A model generated the notes under the pieces. That model searched no databases. It saw only the letters and a list, made by a program, of their open reading frames with translations, and was not told the origin of the DNA. Below are positions 1-12,387 of a stretch of DNA of 64,000 nt, piece after piece. Position 1 is the stretch's first letter. The number at the start of each line of letters is the position of its first letter. Source of the DNA: Boletus sp. NGJ (Eukaryota > Basidiomycota > Agaricomycetes > Boletales > Boletaceae); NCBI GenBank assembly GCA_019096195.1, contig JAGTXK010000025.1:1-64000 (forward strand). Direction: 5' to 3'. Position numbers and translations under genes: made by a program.

Positions 1-3000
1 TAAGGTCCAGTCCAGTCCAGTCCTGTGTCCATTTTTAGAAGGACTGGACCAGGACTGGTCCTTTTGGTGACCACAATGTGTTGGGACCGGACCAGGACTG
101 ATAAGGACCAGTCCTGTGCGGTCCTAGCTAGAGAAAGGACTGGTCCCCAAATGAAAAACTGCCCTCAAGTAGATGATTTATTCCTGCGAAACAGCAACAA
201 TATTAATGCAGCATGCCCCAAACCACAGCTTACAATGTGTATCATGCATGGAATGGAGTATATAAGTCTATCCACCATAGCTCAATGCCTGTATTGTAAA
301 ACTACTGTCTACCATATCCACCAAAAGTAGCCCAACATCCATGCGCCATCATACCCATAAGTCTTGTGTCATTTTCTTCCTGCCACACATCTGCCATCGT
401 TTGGCAATGTCAGAAACACGGAAATCAACCTGACAGAGAGTTCTCACTGCAAAGGTCCAAGAAAACACTGGTCAGCCAAGAAAAAACAGTATGCGCTCTC
501 GACCGCCCAAGTCAAAAGCAGTGCTTCCCCACAATGCAAAATTCAAGAAAAGAAAATACATGTCAAGCACAAGCGAGATGGAATCAACAGACAATGGAAG
601 TGAGAGCTCCCTCGAGGCTGAGCAATCAGACAAGCACCCCAATGCTCATTTAGCTCACTCGAGGAAACAATGAAGAAAGGAGAAAAGACACAAACACAAG
701 AGTGTATCGTCAGTCGAGGAGCAGATAGACTTGACCACGGAGCCGGAGATGGTCATGGACAGGGCTAGTAGCCCACCTGGGCACGAGTTTGAGATGGTTG
801 ACAGTGAGGTATGTAATTGCCCACTGTAACATCAGTTAGCACATCTAATATAGAAAAGGGTGACCTCAAAGAAAGACATCGCGCCTCTGAGGTGGTCATA
901 CATGTAGTCAAGAAAGACAGCACGAAGGACTTACTTACTATCTTCTCTGACACTATCAAAGTCACATTTGTGTGCGCAAATGATGAGATGGAAACCGAGA
1001 CGGAAACCCTGACGGGTCGCTGGTGTACCATATGCAAGTGAGTACACACAAACTAATGTGTGCATGTTGTGAACTCACTGACGATCATTGAAAGGAATGA
1101 TGAGAAACTTGTACAAAAACACAGTAGACATAAAGTTTTCTTCACTGGCAGTAATTCCACATGTCGACAACACATCCAAATCCACTACGAATTGTATAAG
1201 AAACGTTGCACAGAAAAAGATATCCTTGAAAATCACCTTGCTATACTGCCGAAAGTTTTGGAAGCCCAGAAAGCGAAGGGAAAGAGTGGCCAGCAAAGTA
1301 TTTCTGGAATGTTGATGAAGAGGGTACAGCGAACCTTCTCATGGATAGAGGTGTTGAAGGCTGTTGCAGAGTTTGTCGTTTGTGATGACCAGGTGGGTGA
1401 AAGACGATGTGGCTCAGAACATGAGCTAACCATGAGGCGGATAGTCGCTTGCAGTTGTTGATAAGGCATTGTTCAGGAATAGCCTTGTGGCGATGCGACC
1501 AAAGTCTACCAACGCTGACTTGCCATCAGGACACAATGTCAAGATGTTCATTTACAATGTGTTCGCAGCCTTTCTCAAGCAGCTCAAAGACGAGCTAGCG
1601 GTAAGTCAACCCAATCATCTTTTTCTCTCTCATTGACTGGCTTTTGTGTAAGTTAAATGTTGCCGGTCGTATCTCAACCACGATGGACCTTTGGTCAGTC
1701 GATCAGACAAAGGCTGCTTTCCTCGGCATTACAGCACACTGGATCAATGGTATGATTGGGTCGAACTCAGAATCATCGAAATGGACTCTACGCTCCGAAG
1801 TCATTGCGTTCCGTGGGATTGTTGGAGTGCACACTGGTGACAACATTGGCTGCTACTTTGTAGGTCTTTATGAGCGAGTTGGAATCGTTTCGAAGGGGTC
1901 AAGCAAGGTGTGTGTACGAGCCCTTTTGATATTATATCGTTTCAACTGAACCATCTCACCCTAGCTACTTTGTATCACCGCCGACAATGCTAGTAACAAT
2001 GATGCCATGTGTGACAAAATCGAGCAAGTCCTCCACCAACACAACATATTTTCATTTGACCCCACATACCACCGTCTACCATGTCTCGCCCACGTCGTTA
2101 ATCTATCTATCGTCGCTGTCATGTCTACTATAACAAGAATTTCAAGCGTGGAGACTACAGCTAGTATCTGGGAGTTCAATTCTGATCTCACTGGTAACCG
2201 CATTCTCGAAGACTCTCTGGATGCCATTGCTGCAGTCTGCACATTGGCTGTTAAGGTACGTTCTTATCCTTATTTTTCCTGCTTTTGCTAACTTCGAACG
2301 TCCTTATTGTACAGATACAATGTTCGACTCAACGGCTCAAGTACTTCAAGTCACTTCAAGCCAAATATGGCATCATCCCGCCACTCAAGATCCCCCTCCA
2401 TAGCAATGTGCATTGGGGCACAGCCGACATCATGTTGGTGCGGTCATACAGCCTTCGCCAACCCATCAACCTGTTCATCAAGTCCGCAGACAAACTATTT
2501 GGCCCAATCACGACAATTCGGCGGAACGGCCATGTGGAGAAGCGCATCCCGTGGACCGCCTTCTTACTCAGAGCTTGCAACTGGGAGATTATCAATGACA
2601 CACATGCAATCATTTCTGAAGCAAACAAGATTCAGCAATACTTTTTGTCCAAGCAACACACGACTCTTTGGCGTGCGATCCCTGCGCTTGAGGAGCTACA
2701 GAGTGTATGGGAGTCGAAGAGAGCTGACGCAAAGTACGAACGGTATCGTGCCGCCATCAATAGTGGTCTCGTGAAGATTGGAAAATACTATGTGAAGCTT
2801 GATGAGAAGCCAGTGTATATCTTAGCCCTTGGTACGTTTATTCTACGTGTATTCTAATGTTCACTAACGATCATTAGTCCTACACCCTTACTACAAATTA
2901 CATTACATTGAAATGGCATGGGGAGGAGTAAATGAGCAAGAAGAAGAATGTGCAAAGGGAAACGTGCATGCCAAAAACTGGTATGACGAAGCGCTGCAAA

Positions 3001-3794
3001 TCGTCGAGAATACCCTTTGAGAGTATTGGGAAGAAACACAGGCTAAGACACTGTCCAAGCCCACTTCAGTGTCATCGCAGCCCAAACCCAACGCTACACT
3101 AAAGTCCGAATTTGATCGTCACCGATGTGAGTTGGTTGAAAAGGCCCAGCAAGAGAATAATCAATTGATTGGATGGGCTGCCAAGCTATGCCAATATCTC
3201 ACAATTGTTGACAATGTCACAAAGGAGACAGACGTGGTCGAGTGGTGGGTGGTGAGTTTCTTGGTCCCTTTGCTATCACATACTAATGTCAACAATAAGA
3301 ACCACACAGTGACATACCCAACTCTTGCACATGTTGCCAAGGATATCTCTGCCATTCCTGCATCTTCAGTACCATGCAAACAATTGTTTTTGGCAGGTGC
3401 AGAGATCGCGACTGACCGTCGTTCCTGCCTGGGATTAGAGAGATTCGAAGAACTACAAATACTCAAGCATTCCTGGCACCATTCTATCTTCAATCGTGCA
3501 CATGCCAACACATGCGATGTCGAAGAGGTTATATTGCAAGATTTCAAGGAGCTACATGATCTGGACAAGGAGGCAGGGGGTCATGATAAGGACATTGAGT
3601 TGGTTGATACTTAGACTATGCTATGTTGTGTATGTCATATGAGGACTGGTCCAGACCAGTCTGTATTGGTCCTCAAGTCTGATGAGAAATCATAGGACTG
3701 GGACTGCAATTTTTTGAAATGAGCAAGGACTGGGACTGTGGTCCAGTCCAGTCCCTGGTCCTTGACTGGTCCTGGGACTGGACCTTCAAACCTA
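1..3794 (+). mobile_element. hAT DNA transposon, copy 1 (left end cut by window edge)
   Basis: This is the left of two near-identical hAT elements. It reads base for base as the reverse complement of the element at 22118-25920 (paired positions sum to 25913 with no gap from 25 to 3614), and all translated frames match. By comparison with copy 2, the first eight bases (TAGTGTTC) lie just outside the window. The right end reads CTTCAAACCTA, one base shorter than the TAGTGTTTGAAGG end of copy 2, so the terminal inverted repeat is slightly eroded. Both ends are rich in GGTCCAGTCC-type subterminal motifs. It sits in the reverse-transcriptase region of a Ty3/Gypsy element whose right part resumes at 3795. 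Its target duplication cannot be tested because the left flank is missing. Confidence 0.93.
491..3614 (+). pseudogene. hAT transposase (BED finger, RNase H-like core, hAT dimerisation domain), with two in-frame TGA codons
   Basis: The product would be a hAT-family cut-and-paste transposase. The order of parts is: a basic N-terminal region from the ATG at 491; a BED-type zinc finger with WCTIC near 1023 and TGSNSTCRQHIQIH near 1147-1190, split by an intron; the core with TMDLWS near 1681 and ITADNASNND near 1976-2003, again split by a short intron; a long insertion domain (about 2007-2830); and a C-terminal dimerisation domain near 3320-3480 (YPTLAHVAKDI, IPASSVPCKQLF). Introns of about 45-60 nt are visible at 2256-2314, 2833-2877 and about 3251-3298. 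TGA codons at 671-673 and 3018-3020 interrupt otherwise continuous coding frames. Both are also in copy 2, so neither copy seems able to make full-length transposase unless an unrecognised intron removes them. Confidence 0.85.
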
Positions 3795-6571
3795 CACATG
3801 ATCAAGAACGCCTACCCCCTCCCCTTAATTTCTGACCTTTTGGACAAATTAAAGGGATCGTCAATTTTTACTAAATTCGACATATGATGGGGCTACAACA
3901 ATGTCTTGATCAAACCAGAGGATCGATGGAAGGCAGCTTTTCTCACCCCATTCAGGCTATTCGAGCCAAACGTCATGTTCTTCGGAATGTGCAATTCCCC
4001 AGCAATGTTCCAAGCATTTATGGACGATCTCTTTGGAGATTATATCGCAGAGGGATGGTTGGTGATATACATGGACGATCTGTTGATTCATTCCTCAGAT
4101 CAGATAACTCATGACGAGAGGACACGGAAGGTCCTAGAATGCTTCCGACAGCATGAAATGTACCTCAAATTGGAGAAGTGTACCTTCTCAGCTGAAGAAG
4201 TTGAATATCTCAGGATGATCGTAGGGAAGGACAGAGTCCAGATGGACCCAGTCAAACTCAACGCCATCAAACAATGGAAGCCTCCGGTGAATGTGAAGGA
4301 CGTACGGTCCTTCATTGGGTTCTGTAATTTTTACAGGAAGTTCATCCCCTCCTTTTCTGACATCGCACGTCCTTTGCTAGACCTCACAAAGCAAATGACA
4401 ACTTGGTCTTGGGGACCACTTCAAGAAAAATCATTCAGAACCTTACAAGCAGCATTCACCAAGAAACCCGTCCTCGCCTTCCCAGATACTTCAAAACCCT
4501 TCACTCTCATGACGGACACCTCGTTCACGGTGTCAGGAGCGGTACTCATGCAAAACAACGACAACGGAGAGATGCAACCGTGTGGCTATCTCTCAGAAAT
4601 GTTCTCTCCAGCGGAGAGAAACTACGACATCTATGACAGGGAACTACTGGCTGTCATACGAGGTTTGAAAGAATGGCGGCAATACCTCCTTGGATCCCCC
4701 CACCCCGTAACAGTGTTGACCGACCACAAGAACTTGACATTCTTTAAGAAACCCCGCCAACTACTCCGATGACAGGCACAATGGCTTTTGTTCCTCCAAG
4801 ACTATGATATGGTCTACCAAGCCCTACCAGGAACAAAAATGGCCCCCGTAGACACTTTATCTTGTCGGGACAAGATTGATACTTCCAAGGACAATGAAGA
4901 TGTACAACTCCTCCCATCTAATGCATTCGACTACCAAGTACGAATGATCGACCTAGTGTTGGCTGAGAAAATCAAGGGATCCGCCCAGAAAGATCCATTG
5001 GTGCTCTCTGCCTTAGAATGTGTAGGACAAGGAGAACCTCTCTTCATCCGGTCCAACGTGGAAGACTGGACCTTTGACAATGGCAACCTCTACTTCAAAA
5101 ACTGAATGTACATCCCCGGCCCAGCCCGACAGGAGTTGGTCTCCTCTATCCATTCCTCTTTCAAGGGAGGACACGGTGGACACCTTCGCACCACCCAACT
5201 CCTGGCCAAGGACTACTGGTGGCCTGGACTTACTACATTCGTCCACAAATATGTCGCTGGTTGCACCACCTGCCAGAGTAACAAGGTCCAGACACCCTAT
5301 GGTTCCCCTGGTCAACCCCCTAGCTTCGAAGGACACCGCCCTTTCCAAAATCTATCGGTGGATTTGATCACTGACCTACCCCCAGTGGGGGGTTTCGATT
5401 CAGTCATGGTCATGGTAGACCATGGGCTTAGTAAGGGGGTAATTCTCGCCCCTTGCACAAAAACGGTGGACGCAGCTGGTATAGCCTGTCTTTTCTTTAA
5501 AAAGGTCTTCCTATGGTACAGTTTACATGACAAACTGGTTTCAAATCATGGTCCACAGTTCGCATCTGTGTTCGCTCAGAAGCTCGCCAGACTCCTGAAC
5601 TACGACGTTGCCCTCTCCACGGCCTACCATCCACAAACAGATGGCAAAACGGAACAATATAACCAAGAACTAGAAACCTACCTATGGATATTCTGTGATG
5701 GCCAACCACAGAAGTGGCTGGAATTACTACCTATGGCGGAGTTCGCTCACAACTCTGCAACCCACTCGATCACTAGAAAATCGCCCTTCTCCTTGATCCT
5801 CGGATATGAACCAAGAGCATATCCTTCCATCGGGAAAACCTTCCTACCAGCCCTGGAAGAGAGACTCTCTTCCCTAGAAGAATCAAGAAAGGAAGCAGAA
5901 GCGGCACACAAATTGGCACAACTACGCATGAAGGAGAGAGTTCACTCTTGCTTCAGACCCTGGAAACTCGGAGATAAGGTATGGCTGGACGCCAAAAACC
6001 TAAAACTCCAGATCCCCTCCCGAAAACTATCACCAAAACGAACTGGACCATTTGAAATCACTCAAGTGGTATCCTCTGTGGCGTTCCGACTCAAGTTGCC
6101 GAAACAGTGGAAGATCCATGATGTGTTCCATGCATCCCTACTTTCCCCATATCGGGAAACCACAGAACATGGTCCCAATTTCACTCAACCACCACCAGAA
6201 CTCGTCGGAACTGAAGAGGAATACGAAATAGACAGCATCATCAACCATTGGGGAAAACCGGGAAGAAGGCAATACCTGACGCACTGGAAAGGATATTCCG
6301 CAGCAGAACAGACTTGGGAACCAGAGGCCAATCTTGGAAACACCAAGGAAATGCTCCTGGAATATAAAAGACGACTCAGACTCTGAGACGAGCCCATGTC
6401 CCCAAGACAACACCTCCCTCTTCATTCTACTTGCCCACGTATCTGCTGCCCTCACCCAAGCCCGTCTTCAGAAGCAGTACTCAGAACTCGACATCCCCAA
6501 ACATATTGAACAATACTGGTGCTTCTGCAAGATTGATTATTGCCCCTATCATCACGCCTGATAGATGACTC

Positions 6572-7680
6572 TTGCCCCTCTTTCCGTACGCCTCAACAGA
6601 CTCTCCCCCGCCCACCGCCAGAATCTTTATGCCGCAATTCTTGACAACCCCATTGCAGTCCGGACCCTCCAGACTATCCCCTTCTTCTCCTGCAATGACT
6701 CACTTGTCCAACTCGTTGCCCTCTATAGATCTTACTCCTCACTTTGATCCCTTCTCTCCCAGACCTATGGGAACTCAGCAGGTCCCTATGACTCCAATGC
6801 CCAACAGACTGCCAAAGAAGAAAGGGCAACAGAAGGGATCCTTGAGATTCATGAACTTGTTCTCGACCTCCTTTTCATCGAGGAATTCAACTATTCCCTC
6901 GCCCTTCTGCCCATCAACACCCATGATCGCCTCCTCCACCCCACCATCCTCTCCCTCTCGGAAGAAGAAAGTCATGTTTTCTTTGCCCCCTCATCAACCA
7001 CCACGCCCTCCTACCCCATTCCCCCTAGACGAACCCCTTCTGTGGCGGAGCGACCCATGGAGAACATCAACGGAATCAGAAGTGTTAACGGAGTTGATAG
7101 CATCCCTCCAGAAACACAGAGAGCCCAGTCCTCCGATGACACTGTTGTCGCCTCCCCTTCCTCCACCAATCCCAACCCCTCCTCCTGAGGAACCTCCCCA
7201 ATACCAGTCCTCCCAATTCCTTCCCCAGCCGTTTCCCAACCTACCAGAACCCTCCGCCAACGAGGAGCCATGGTGTTCTCAGTTGGCCTTCCCTCTCGCC
7301 CCAACAACCGAGGTCTTCTCCACACATTGGGGGACTCTACAATGAGGAGCCCTACTCCTTCCTCCGTTCCCATTCCTGGGGCTGCCACAAGCGCCTCTCC
7401 TACCAGCCATTCCGGCTCAATGGCTAGTCATCCCAATCCCCTGTCCGGCGCCAGATCGCCTCATAACCATCGAGCTCCCCTCACCGGCATCCGCTGCTAT
7501 AAATGCGGACATCAAGGTCACCTTCAGCCCACCTGCCTCCAATACCATTGCTCCTACTGTAGGGTGGTTGCCCCCAACCATCCACAGTATGCTTGCCCAC
7601 GAAGAACTTGCACATACTGTGGAGGACGAGGACACAGCTACCAGACGTGTCCCAGCCAGGGAGTCTTCGACGACTCTTGA
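6572..7680 (+). other. Extra ORF region of Gypsy-1 with CCHC zinc knuckles, downstream of integrase
   Basis: Between the chromodomain end and the putative LTR lies a proline- and serine-rich coding-like stretch. It ends in a cluster of zinc knuckles: one C-x2-C-x4-H-x4-C motif near 7492-7533 (CYKCGHQGHLQPTC) and another near 7609-7650 (CTYCGGRGHSYQTC), with a cysteine-rich segment between them. In most Ty3/Gypsy elements a single knuckle sits in Gag at the 5' end, so this 3' position is unusual. It may be a displaced Gag-like module or an element-specific accessory protein. It lies in a fossil element and is treated as such. Confidence 0.6.
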
Positions 7681-7755
7681 GACCTTACCAACTACAAGGA
7701 GAACAAGGGAGATCGGAGTTCTTGAGATGGAACTTCAAGACTACGAGGAGGGTAA

Positions 7756-8774
7756 TGTTACGGTTACTGAAGGGGGTACATCTTTTCCCCTTCCTTCACC
7801 TCCCGTAGGACTATGGGACGACCTATTCTTCAACTCGGACCAGGGATTCTCCAGGGATTCCCCCGCAACCCCAACACAGGCATTGCCCCATCCGGAGCCT
7901 CCCTTTCTAGGCAGTTATTCGTAACTCCCTCTTCGGGAACCTACCTCGTTTGGTATGGACACCGCCTCCCTTATTTCACCTGATGGATGCTTTCCTCCTT
8001 CTTGATCCGATCATAGACATTGCCTCCTCGGCTGTGCTCTCTCATGCATAGCCTAGTATTCCTACCTTCCCATTTTGACTCATGCCTTGATCCGTTTATA
8101 GTAATCTTTTGTCTGCGACTAACAATTACTATATTCGTTACGAAGCCTGCCCTAGACGGGTAAGGCCTATAAATAGGGACACAGGCCCTTCATGTAACTC
8201 TAACCTAGATCTACACTCCTTTCTGTGTAATCTACCTGCTTCTCCCACTAAAGGTTCCACTTCACCTCAGAAGCCTTCCCCATGCTCTGGAGGTGATTGC
8301 CCTCGTGCTTGTGATCATCGTTCTTATCACTTCGCACTTGTATGCCGTCATTGTCGTTACAGACTTCTAAAGCTTCGGCAACTCCAATGACCAACAGAGG
8401 TTGGTTGTTGTTGGTCAGGACTCTGCCACTGACCCAGCAAGCCTGGGACTCTGCCACCGGCAACTCGTAAAGCCTGGGACTCCGCCACCGGCAATAGGCC
8501 ATATAAGCCCAGAGAACTAGCTGACGGAAGGCAACTGTTTCTGGCCTTTGCATCCGGTCTGCCCATTCTTCATGAAGGATCACACCACCATGGTAAATCC
8601 AAGACTCTGCCATTGGTTGTAGAGGTAATGAGAGGACTCTACGTAAAGCTAGCAGTTGGTCCCCAGTCAGAGGAAACCTTGGGCCTCTGGAGGTATATTT
8701 CCCTCAAGTCCTGCTAGTTCTATAATCCAACAGGGATTATATGGGAACGTGTCACATTGTTACCCGGTGTAACA
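7756..8774 (+). repeat. Putative 3' LTR of Gypsy-1
   Basis: A purine-rich tract (about 7741-7755) is followed by TGTTACGG. The proposed end at 8774 reads GTAACA, giving TGTTAC/GTAACA inverted ends and TG...CA borders. A TATA-like CCTATAAATAGG at about 8166 fits an LTR promoter. Inside, near 8410-8500, a roughly 31-bp motif (GGACTCTGCCAC type) is repeated nearly three times. The matching 5' LTR lies outside the window, so the borders are inferred. Confidence 0.5.
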
Positions 8775-9220
8775 GGCTGTCAATGACATGATGTCTCGCA
8801 AGAAGTTCATCCATGTTCAACCTGCTGTAATACAGTCAGCATGATGTCAATGTCAAATAAGGGTCAGAAAGGGGAATGTACATGACACGTATATGTATGA
8901 ATCAAGTTCGCTGACTTGACTACTAATAAATACATGCACACTGGGCAACCTCATTATGATGGTGAGCAATTCCAAACTGCATGACTACAAAGCAGAAAGT
9001 CTATCAGACCAGGAGTAGAGCCAACCAAATGAAAATTTTATACATCGCCTTCTTCATTGCTCACCAATAGAATAATGCCCAGTACATGCACAAGTCAATG
9101 TGATTCATAATTCGCTCACAAATAGTACACTGATTGAACTATACAACAGTTGGGCCACTAGTAGTGATACAGCACATCTTCAGTGACTTCACCACAGACC
9201 TCTGAGCAGAATGGTCTCTC
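8775..9220. other. Intergenic, no gene seen
   Basis: CpG-poor, AT-leaning sequence between the Gypsy-1 LTR and the DUF6698-like gene. Only short ORFs are present on either strand and no recognised motif was found. Confidence 0.5.
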
Positions 9221-10351
9221 TCAATCTGAAAAGCAAACATCGGTCCAAACACTCTCCTGCACTTTCCAATTAGCGCCAATTATGATGCAAAACGGTTGCC
9301 AGACTTCCCTGTTCCACCACAACAAAAGATCATCAACTTGTCTTTTGTCCCCCTCAGTCTTGGTTTCCTTGAACCATTCCACTATCGCCTCATAGAATTC
9401 ATGGGTGTCAAAGACACCATCGACAATCACCCATGAACTGACAGAGGACAGGGCAAACTGAACCTACCAGGCAGTCCAATGATCAGTCCAATGATCAATT
9501 AACATCATAATCAATATCAACATCAGGTGGTCAACTAACCTGGCAAGCCACATAGGCTATGGTGTGCAGTTGAACTGTCTTCATACCTATCAATTTCACG
9601 ACATGAGTCTGTGTCTGCCTTTCACCTCGGTGATGTCTTGTCAAAGAGGATCCCTCAGGGCTCTTGTTCCCCAAGGCCTCTGTGGCACTTGGAGAAATAA
9701 AAATAGCTTTGAAGGCCTGGAATGAGATTCAGTGACAAAGCAAGTGTTCATGATACAGGACTCACCTTCTCTAAGATTTCACCCTTGAACAGGCCATTAT
9801 CAGGGTTGTTAGGATTAAACTGGCCACCAGCATATAGAAATGCTGGCCAAGACTGAGTGGTGACGAGATAGTCTGGATGGAACTCACATATCTTCTGCCG
9901 TTGACTGTATCATTAGGATAGTTAGTTGTGAACATGTTGCAGCACAGAAATCACTTACTTTGCATCATTCCAGTCATAGTCAACTGGACACAAAAGGCGT
10001 CCAGTCACATCATTGTAGAAGCCTCGCCCAGTCTTGTCTTCTATGCTGAGGGGAGGTTCAGATCTCGGGGTGCCCTGCATGAGCCAGTTGATGACCTGTA
10101 CTTTTAGCCTGTGGGTATCATCAGCGTGACTGCTGTCAGTACCTTGTCCAAGCTGAATCCTCTTGAGTTCCATTGTACAAAGCCAAAGGAAATAGATTTC
10201 TCACTTTCTGTAGAGCATCGTGCAGGTCGGTCAAAGGGATGTCATGAACAGAGGAAATCCAGTGCAGTAGTTCCTTATAGGACTTGTATAAATGGTTCTC
10301 TCTTGGATGCACTGTTAGCGACGCTGATAAGCAATGTATTATATCACGCAC
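9221..10351 (-). CDS. DUF6698-like protein, copy 1 (Agaricomycete-specific family)
   Basis: Five exons on the minus strand join in frame: about 10351-10205, 10161-9959, 9904-9766, 9716-9540 and 9463-9221, each bounded by GT-AG introns of 40-80 nt, giving about 300 residues. The order of motifs fits what I recall of the DUF6698 family: an ADDTHRLK segment, GRGFYNDVTGRLLCPVDYDW, SWPAFLYAGG, NGLFKGEILEKAFKAIFISP, then IAYVACQVQFALSSVSSW and DGVFDTHEFYEAIVEW. The family is widespread and repetitive in mushroom-forming fungi; its biochemical role is unknown to me. The 5' end is uncertain: the frame is open to 10351 but has no ATG there, and a GTGCGT...ACAG intron just inside may mean the first exon lies further upstream. 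No stop or frameshift is seen in these five exons. Confidence 0.75.
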
Positions 10352-11476
10352 TTGTCCATGTGGTTGACTGTGACACTCATGTTAGCAACATGGGCTCATC
10401 AGTCAGCCTCTGCTAACATGTCATTGACACTGTAGTGGAGAGACATGATGCATTTGATGATTTGACCTTTATAGCGAAAATTCCCAGAAGCTCTACCAAA
10501 GGAAATGTCAATCGATGGGAACAAAGAATGATTGAAATATACTCTACGATTTGCTCTGGTTCCTGAATTTGAGGCTGCGGTCATGCACCGAGATCATACA
10601 TTGCATATATTGCATCAGGAGAGTGGGGTTGATGCTCTGGGAGGAGACATTCGGACTGGTCATTGTTCAAGACAAAGATGACAGATAGATTGAGGGAAAT
10701 GCGTGCTGTGATGACCATGGTACTTATAATTTGTAGTAACGAAAGCAGTGGCATGTAACAATAGGCCTTGGTCATCAAAAGCAGCTGCTATTCAGGCTGG
10801 AGACAACGTATTAGTGATTATGCTGACCAGTGAAGCGATTGAATAGAATTAAACCTTTCCATCTGTCCACCCTGCAGTGACGATGAGACAAACTTAAATG
10901 GGATAATCTACCTATCTGTAGGACAATGCCACACTATAGCTTGGCCATGGCCACACCAAAGCCTTCTCTGGTAGTCCAAAAATGGAAATGGCTGTCTTCA
11001 GGACTTGCTTAGTTTAGAAATGCCATGCCATGGCTTGACCATGGCCACACCAAAGCCTGCTCTTATTGTCCTGAAATGGAAGTGGCTGTCTTAGCGTTGC
11101 ATAAGGTGTATTACGCTAAGATCTAAAGATACCTGGACGAGGGTTGAGACCATTTTCTGTGGTATATGGCCATACTATGTGCCAATTTGGGGGTAGTGGA
11201 TAGTTTGTTAGTTGCAAGTCTTTCGGTGTGGTTAGTAACATTGAGGGTGCAGCGAGTGTTGCATTATGAACAGGTAAACATTGTCAGGTCGGATCGGCTG
11301 AGGAAAGCTCATCCAAGTCCATAAACCTTCAGGTTCTGCTGTATTTCCTAGCAAGATACCTCAGTAGATTGAACACAGAATAAATACCCTCCTTTACATT
11401 CTGGAGGCCTACTTCACCCCCCACCGTCCACTACCTATCATCATTGCCTATGGTCATTGTTTCCAACATTCACAGG
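10352..11476. other. Intergenic or possible upstream exons, no supported gene
   Basis: Short minus-strand ORFs (10399-10584 and 10581-10778) might hold 5' exons of the DUF6698-like gene, but no convincing splice chain was found. A CCATGCCATGGCTTGACC-type block occurs twice (about 10930-10990 and 11020-11080) as a short imperfect direct repeat. Nothing else was recognised. Confidence 0.4.
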
Positions 11477-12387
11477 ATGAATCTGCCCAACAAGCTGGAG
11501 CAAATAGTTTTTTTATTAGTGAGTAGAAAGCCGCACGATCTGGCCAACTACATGCAGGTGGCCCATCGCATGAAAGTGTGGTAAGGGCTCCAATTGCCAT
11601 CTTTCCATGAAGCTGACATTCTTTCTGCGAAGGATTGAGCCCATCCTTTACAGGAAAATTAGCATCTTGTCTGAAGCTCGTGCGCAGAACCTCTTACACT
11701 CACTCACCACAAGGTTAAAGACTGTCCTCTATCTTCACATCAGCATGTCTGTCTCCCCTGGCACCATTGCAATGCTCCTCTGCCACTGCCCAAGCCTAGT
11801 CAATCTCGTCCTACATGTGGAAGATAACAGCCTCTGTCGATTCCACATGATCCTCAACGCCCTCAATAACCTCACATATCTGAGGTACCTCTTGGTCGAT
11901 CCTGCCCTTTTTTTTCAAATGCACTTTGTCCATCTTCCGAACACATCTGCATTCCATTATGTTACACATCTGGACCTGAGCAGTCACTGTGCTTTGGACA
12001 CAATTGTCAGCGGATTCCAGTATTTATGCTGCTTAACACACCTGTCAATGACCTGGAAAATGAGTCACACAGTCACTCACAGTTTGCTGGCACTGCTCCA
12101 GCAAAGAGATTTCAAGCTGATTTTATTGTGGTTGAATGAGATTGATGGTCAACCTAGGGTGATCAGGAATCTGCTCAAATGGAGGTTAGATGACCCACAA
12201 ATAGTTTTGCTCCGCCGAGCAAGCAACTGGTCAATGGAGCTGAGTGGCAGTTTTTGGCTGCATATAGAACATCAGTAAGTAATGTTGATTATGCTTCCAG
12301 GATAGGACTAACCTTCACTTTAGTCACTACTGTGGAGCGTCCTATGATATTGGAGGATATCACTACCATCTATACACAAGCCCTTGA
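11477..12387 (+). CDS. Short F-box/LRR-like protein (Agaricomycete family)
   Basis: Three exons (11477-11580, 11633-12274, 12324-12387) join in frame to 269 codons plus stop. The N-terminus starts MNLPNKLEQIVFLLVSRKPH and continues DLANYMQVAHRMKVW, which resembles the F-box-like opening of many Agaricomycete proteins. The remainder shows leucine-rich, LRR-like stretches such as LCHCPSLVNLVLHV and LNNLTYLRYLLVD. Such proteins usually act as adaptors in ubiquitin ligases, but binding to Skp1 cannot be judged here. The start was chosen because it opens the F-box-like segment, and both introns have standard borders and fitting phase. The sequence appears intact even though its surroundings are repeat-derived. 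The family call rests on pattern recognition and is moderate. Confidence 0.65.

Larger units (their letters stand above)
3795..8774 (+). mobile_element. Ty3/Gypsy LTR retrotransposon (chromovirus) fossil 'Gypsy-1', right part
   Basis: Degraded Metaviridae-type element in + orientation. Visible parts are the reverse transcriptase from its palm region (about 3803-4240, with YMDDLL), RNase H (about 4420-4770), integrase with HHCC zinc-binding segment and core (about 5106-5900), and a C-terminal chromodomain (about 6200-6386, with HWKGY). These are followed by a proline-rich, zinc-knuckle-bearing extra ORF (6572-7680) and a putative 3' LTR (7756-8774). The protease and Gag parts and the 5' LTR would lie left of the hAT insertion and are not in the window. 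It is broken: the hAT element sits in it and there are a few further breaks. It looks old relative to hAT, but no age can be derived without the second LTR. Confidence 0.88.

Noticed and set aside
765-1049. Open frames antisense to the hAT transposase (for example 765-1049, 3161-3568 and mirrored ones in copy 2)
   Set aside because: They overlap recognised transposase exons on the other strand and have no family pattern of their own.
6138-6455. Minus-strand ORFs over the Gypsy-1 chromodomain and proline-rich ORF
   Set aside because: Shadows of the plus-strand coding sequence.
10920-11085. Possible MITE formed by the repeated CATGGCTTGACCATGG-type block
   Set aside because: Only a short imperfect direct repeat with local palindromes; no terminal inverted repeats or target duplication.
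12275-12300. Stop TAA directly after the F-box/LRR-like frame at 12278
   Set aside because: A 49-nt GTAAGT...TTTAG intron with an ACTAAC branch-like site fits better and gives a coding third exon; a 26-nt alternative intron is too short.
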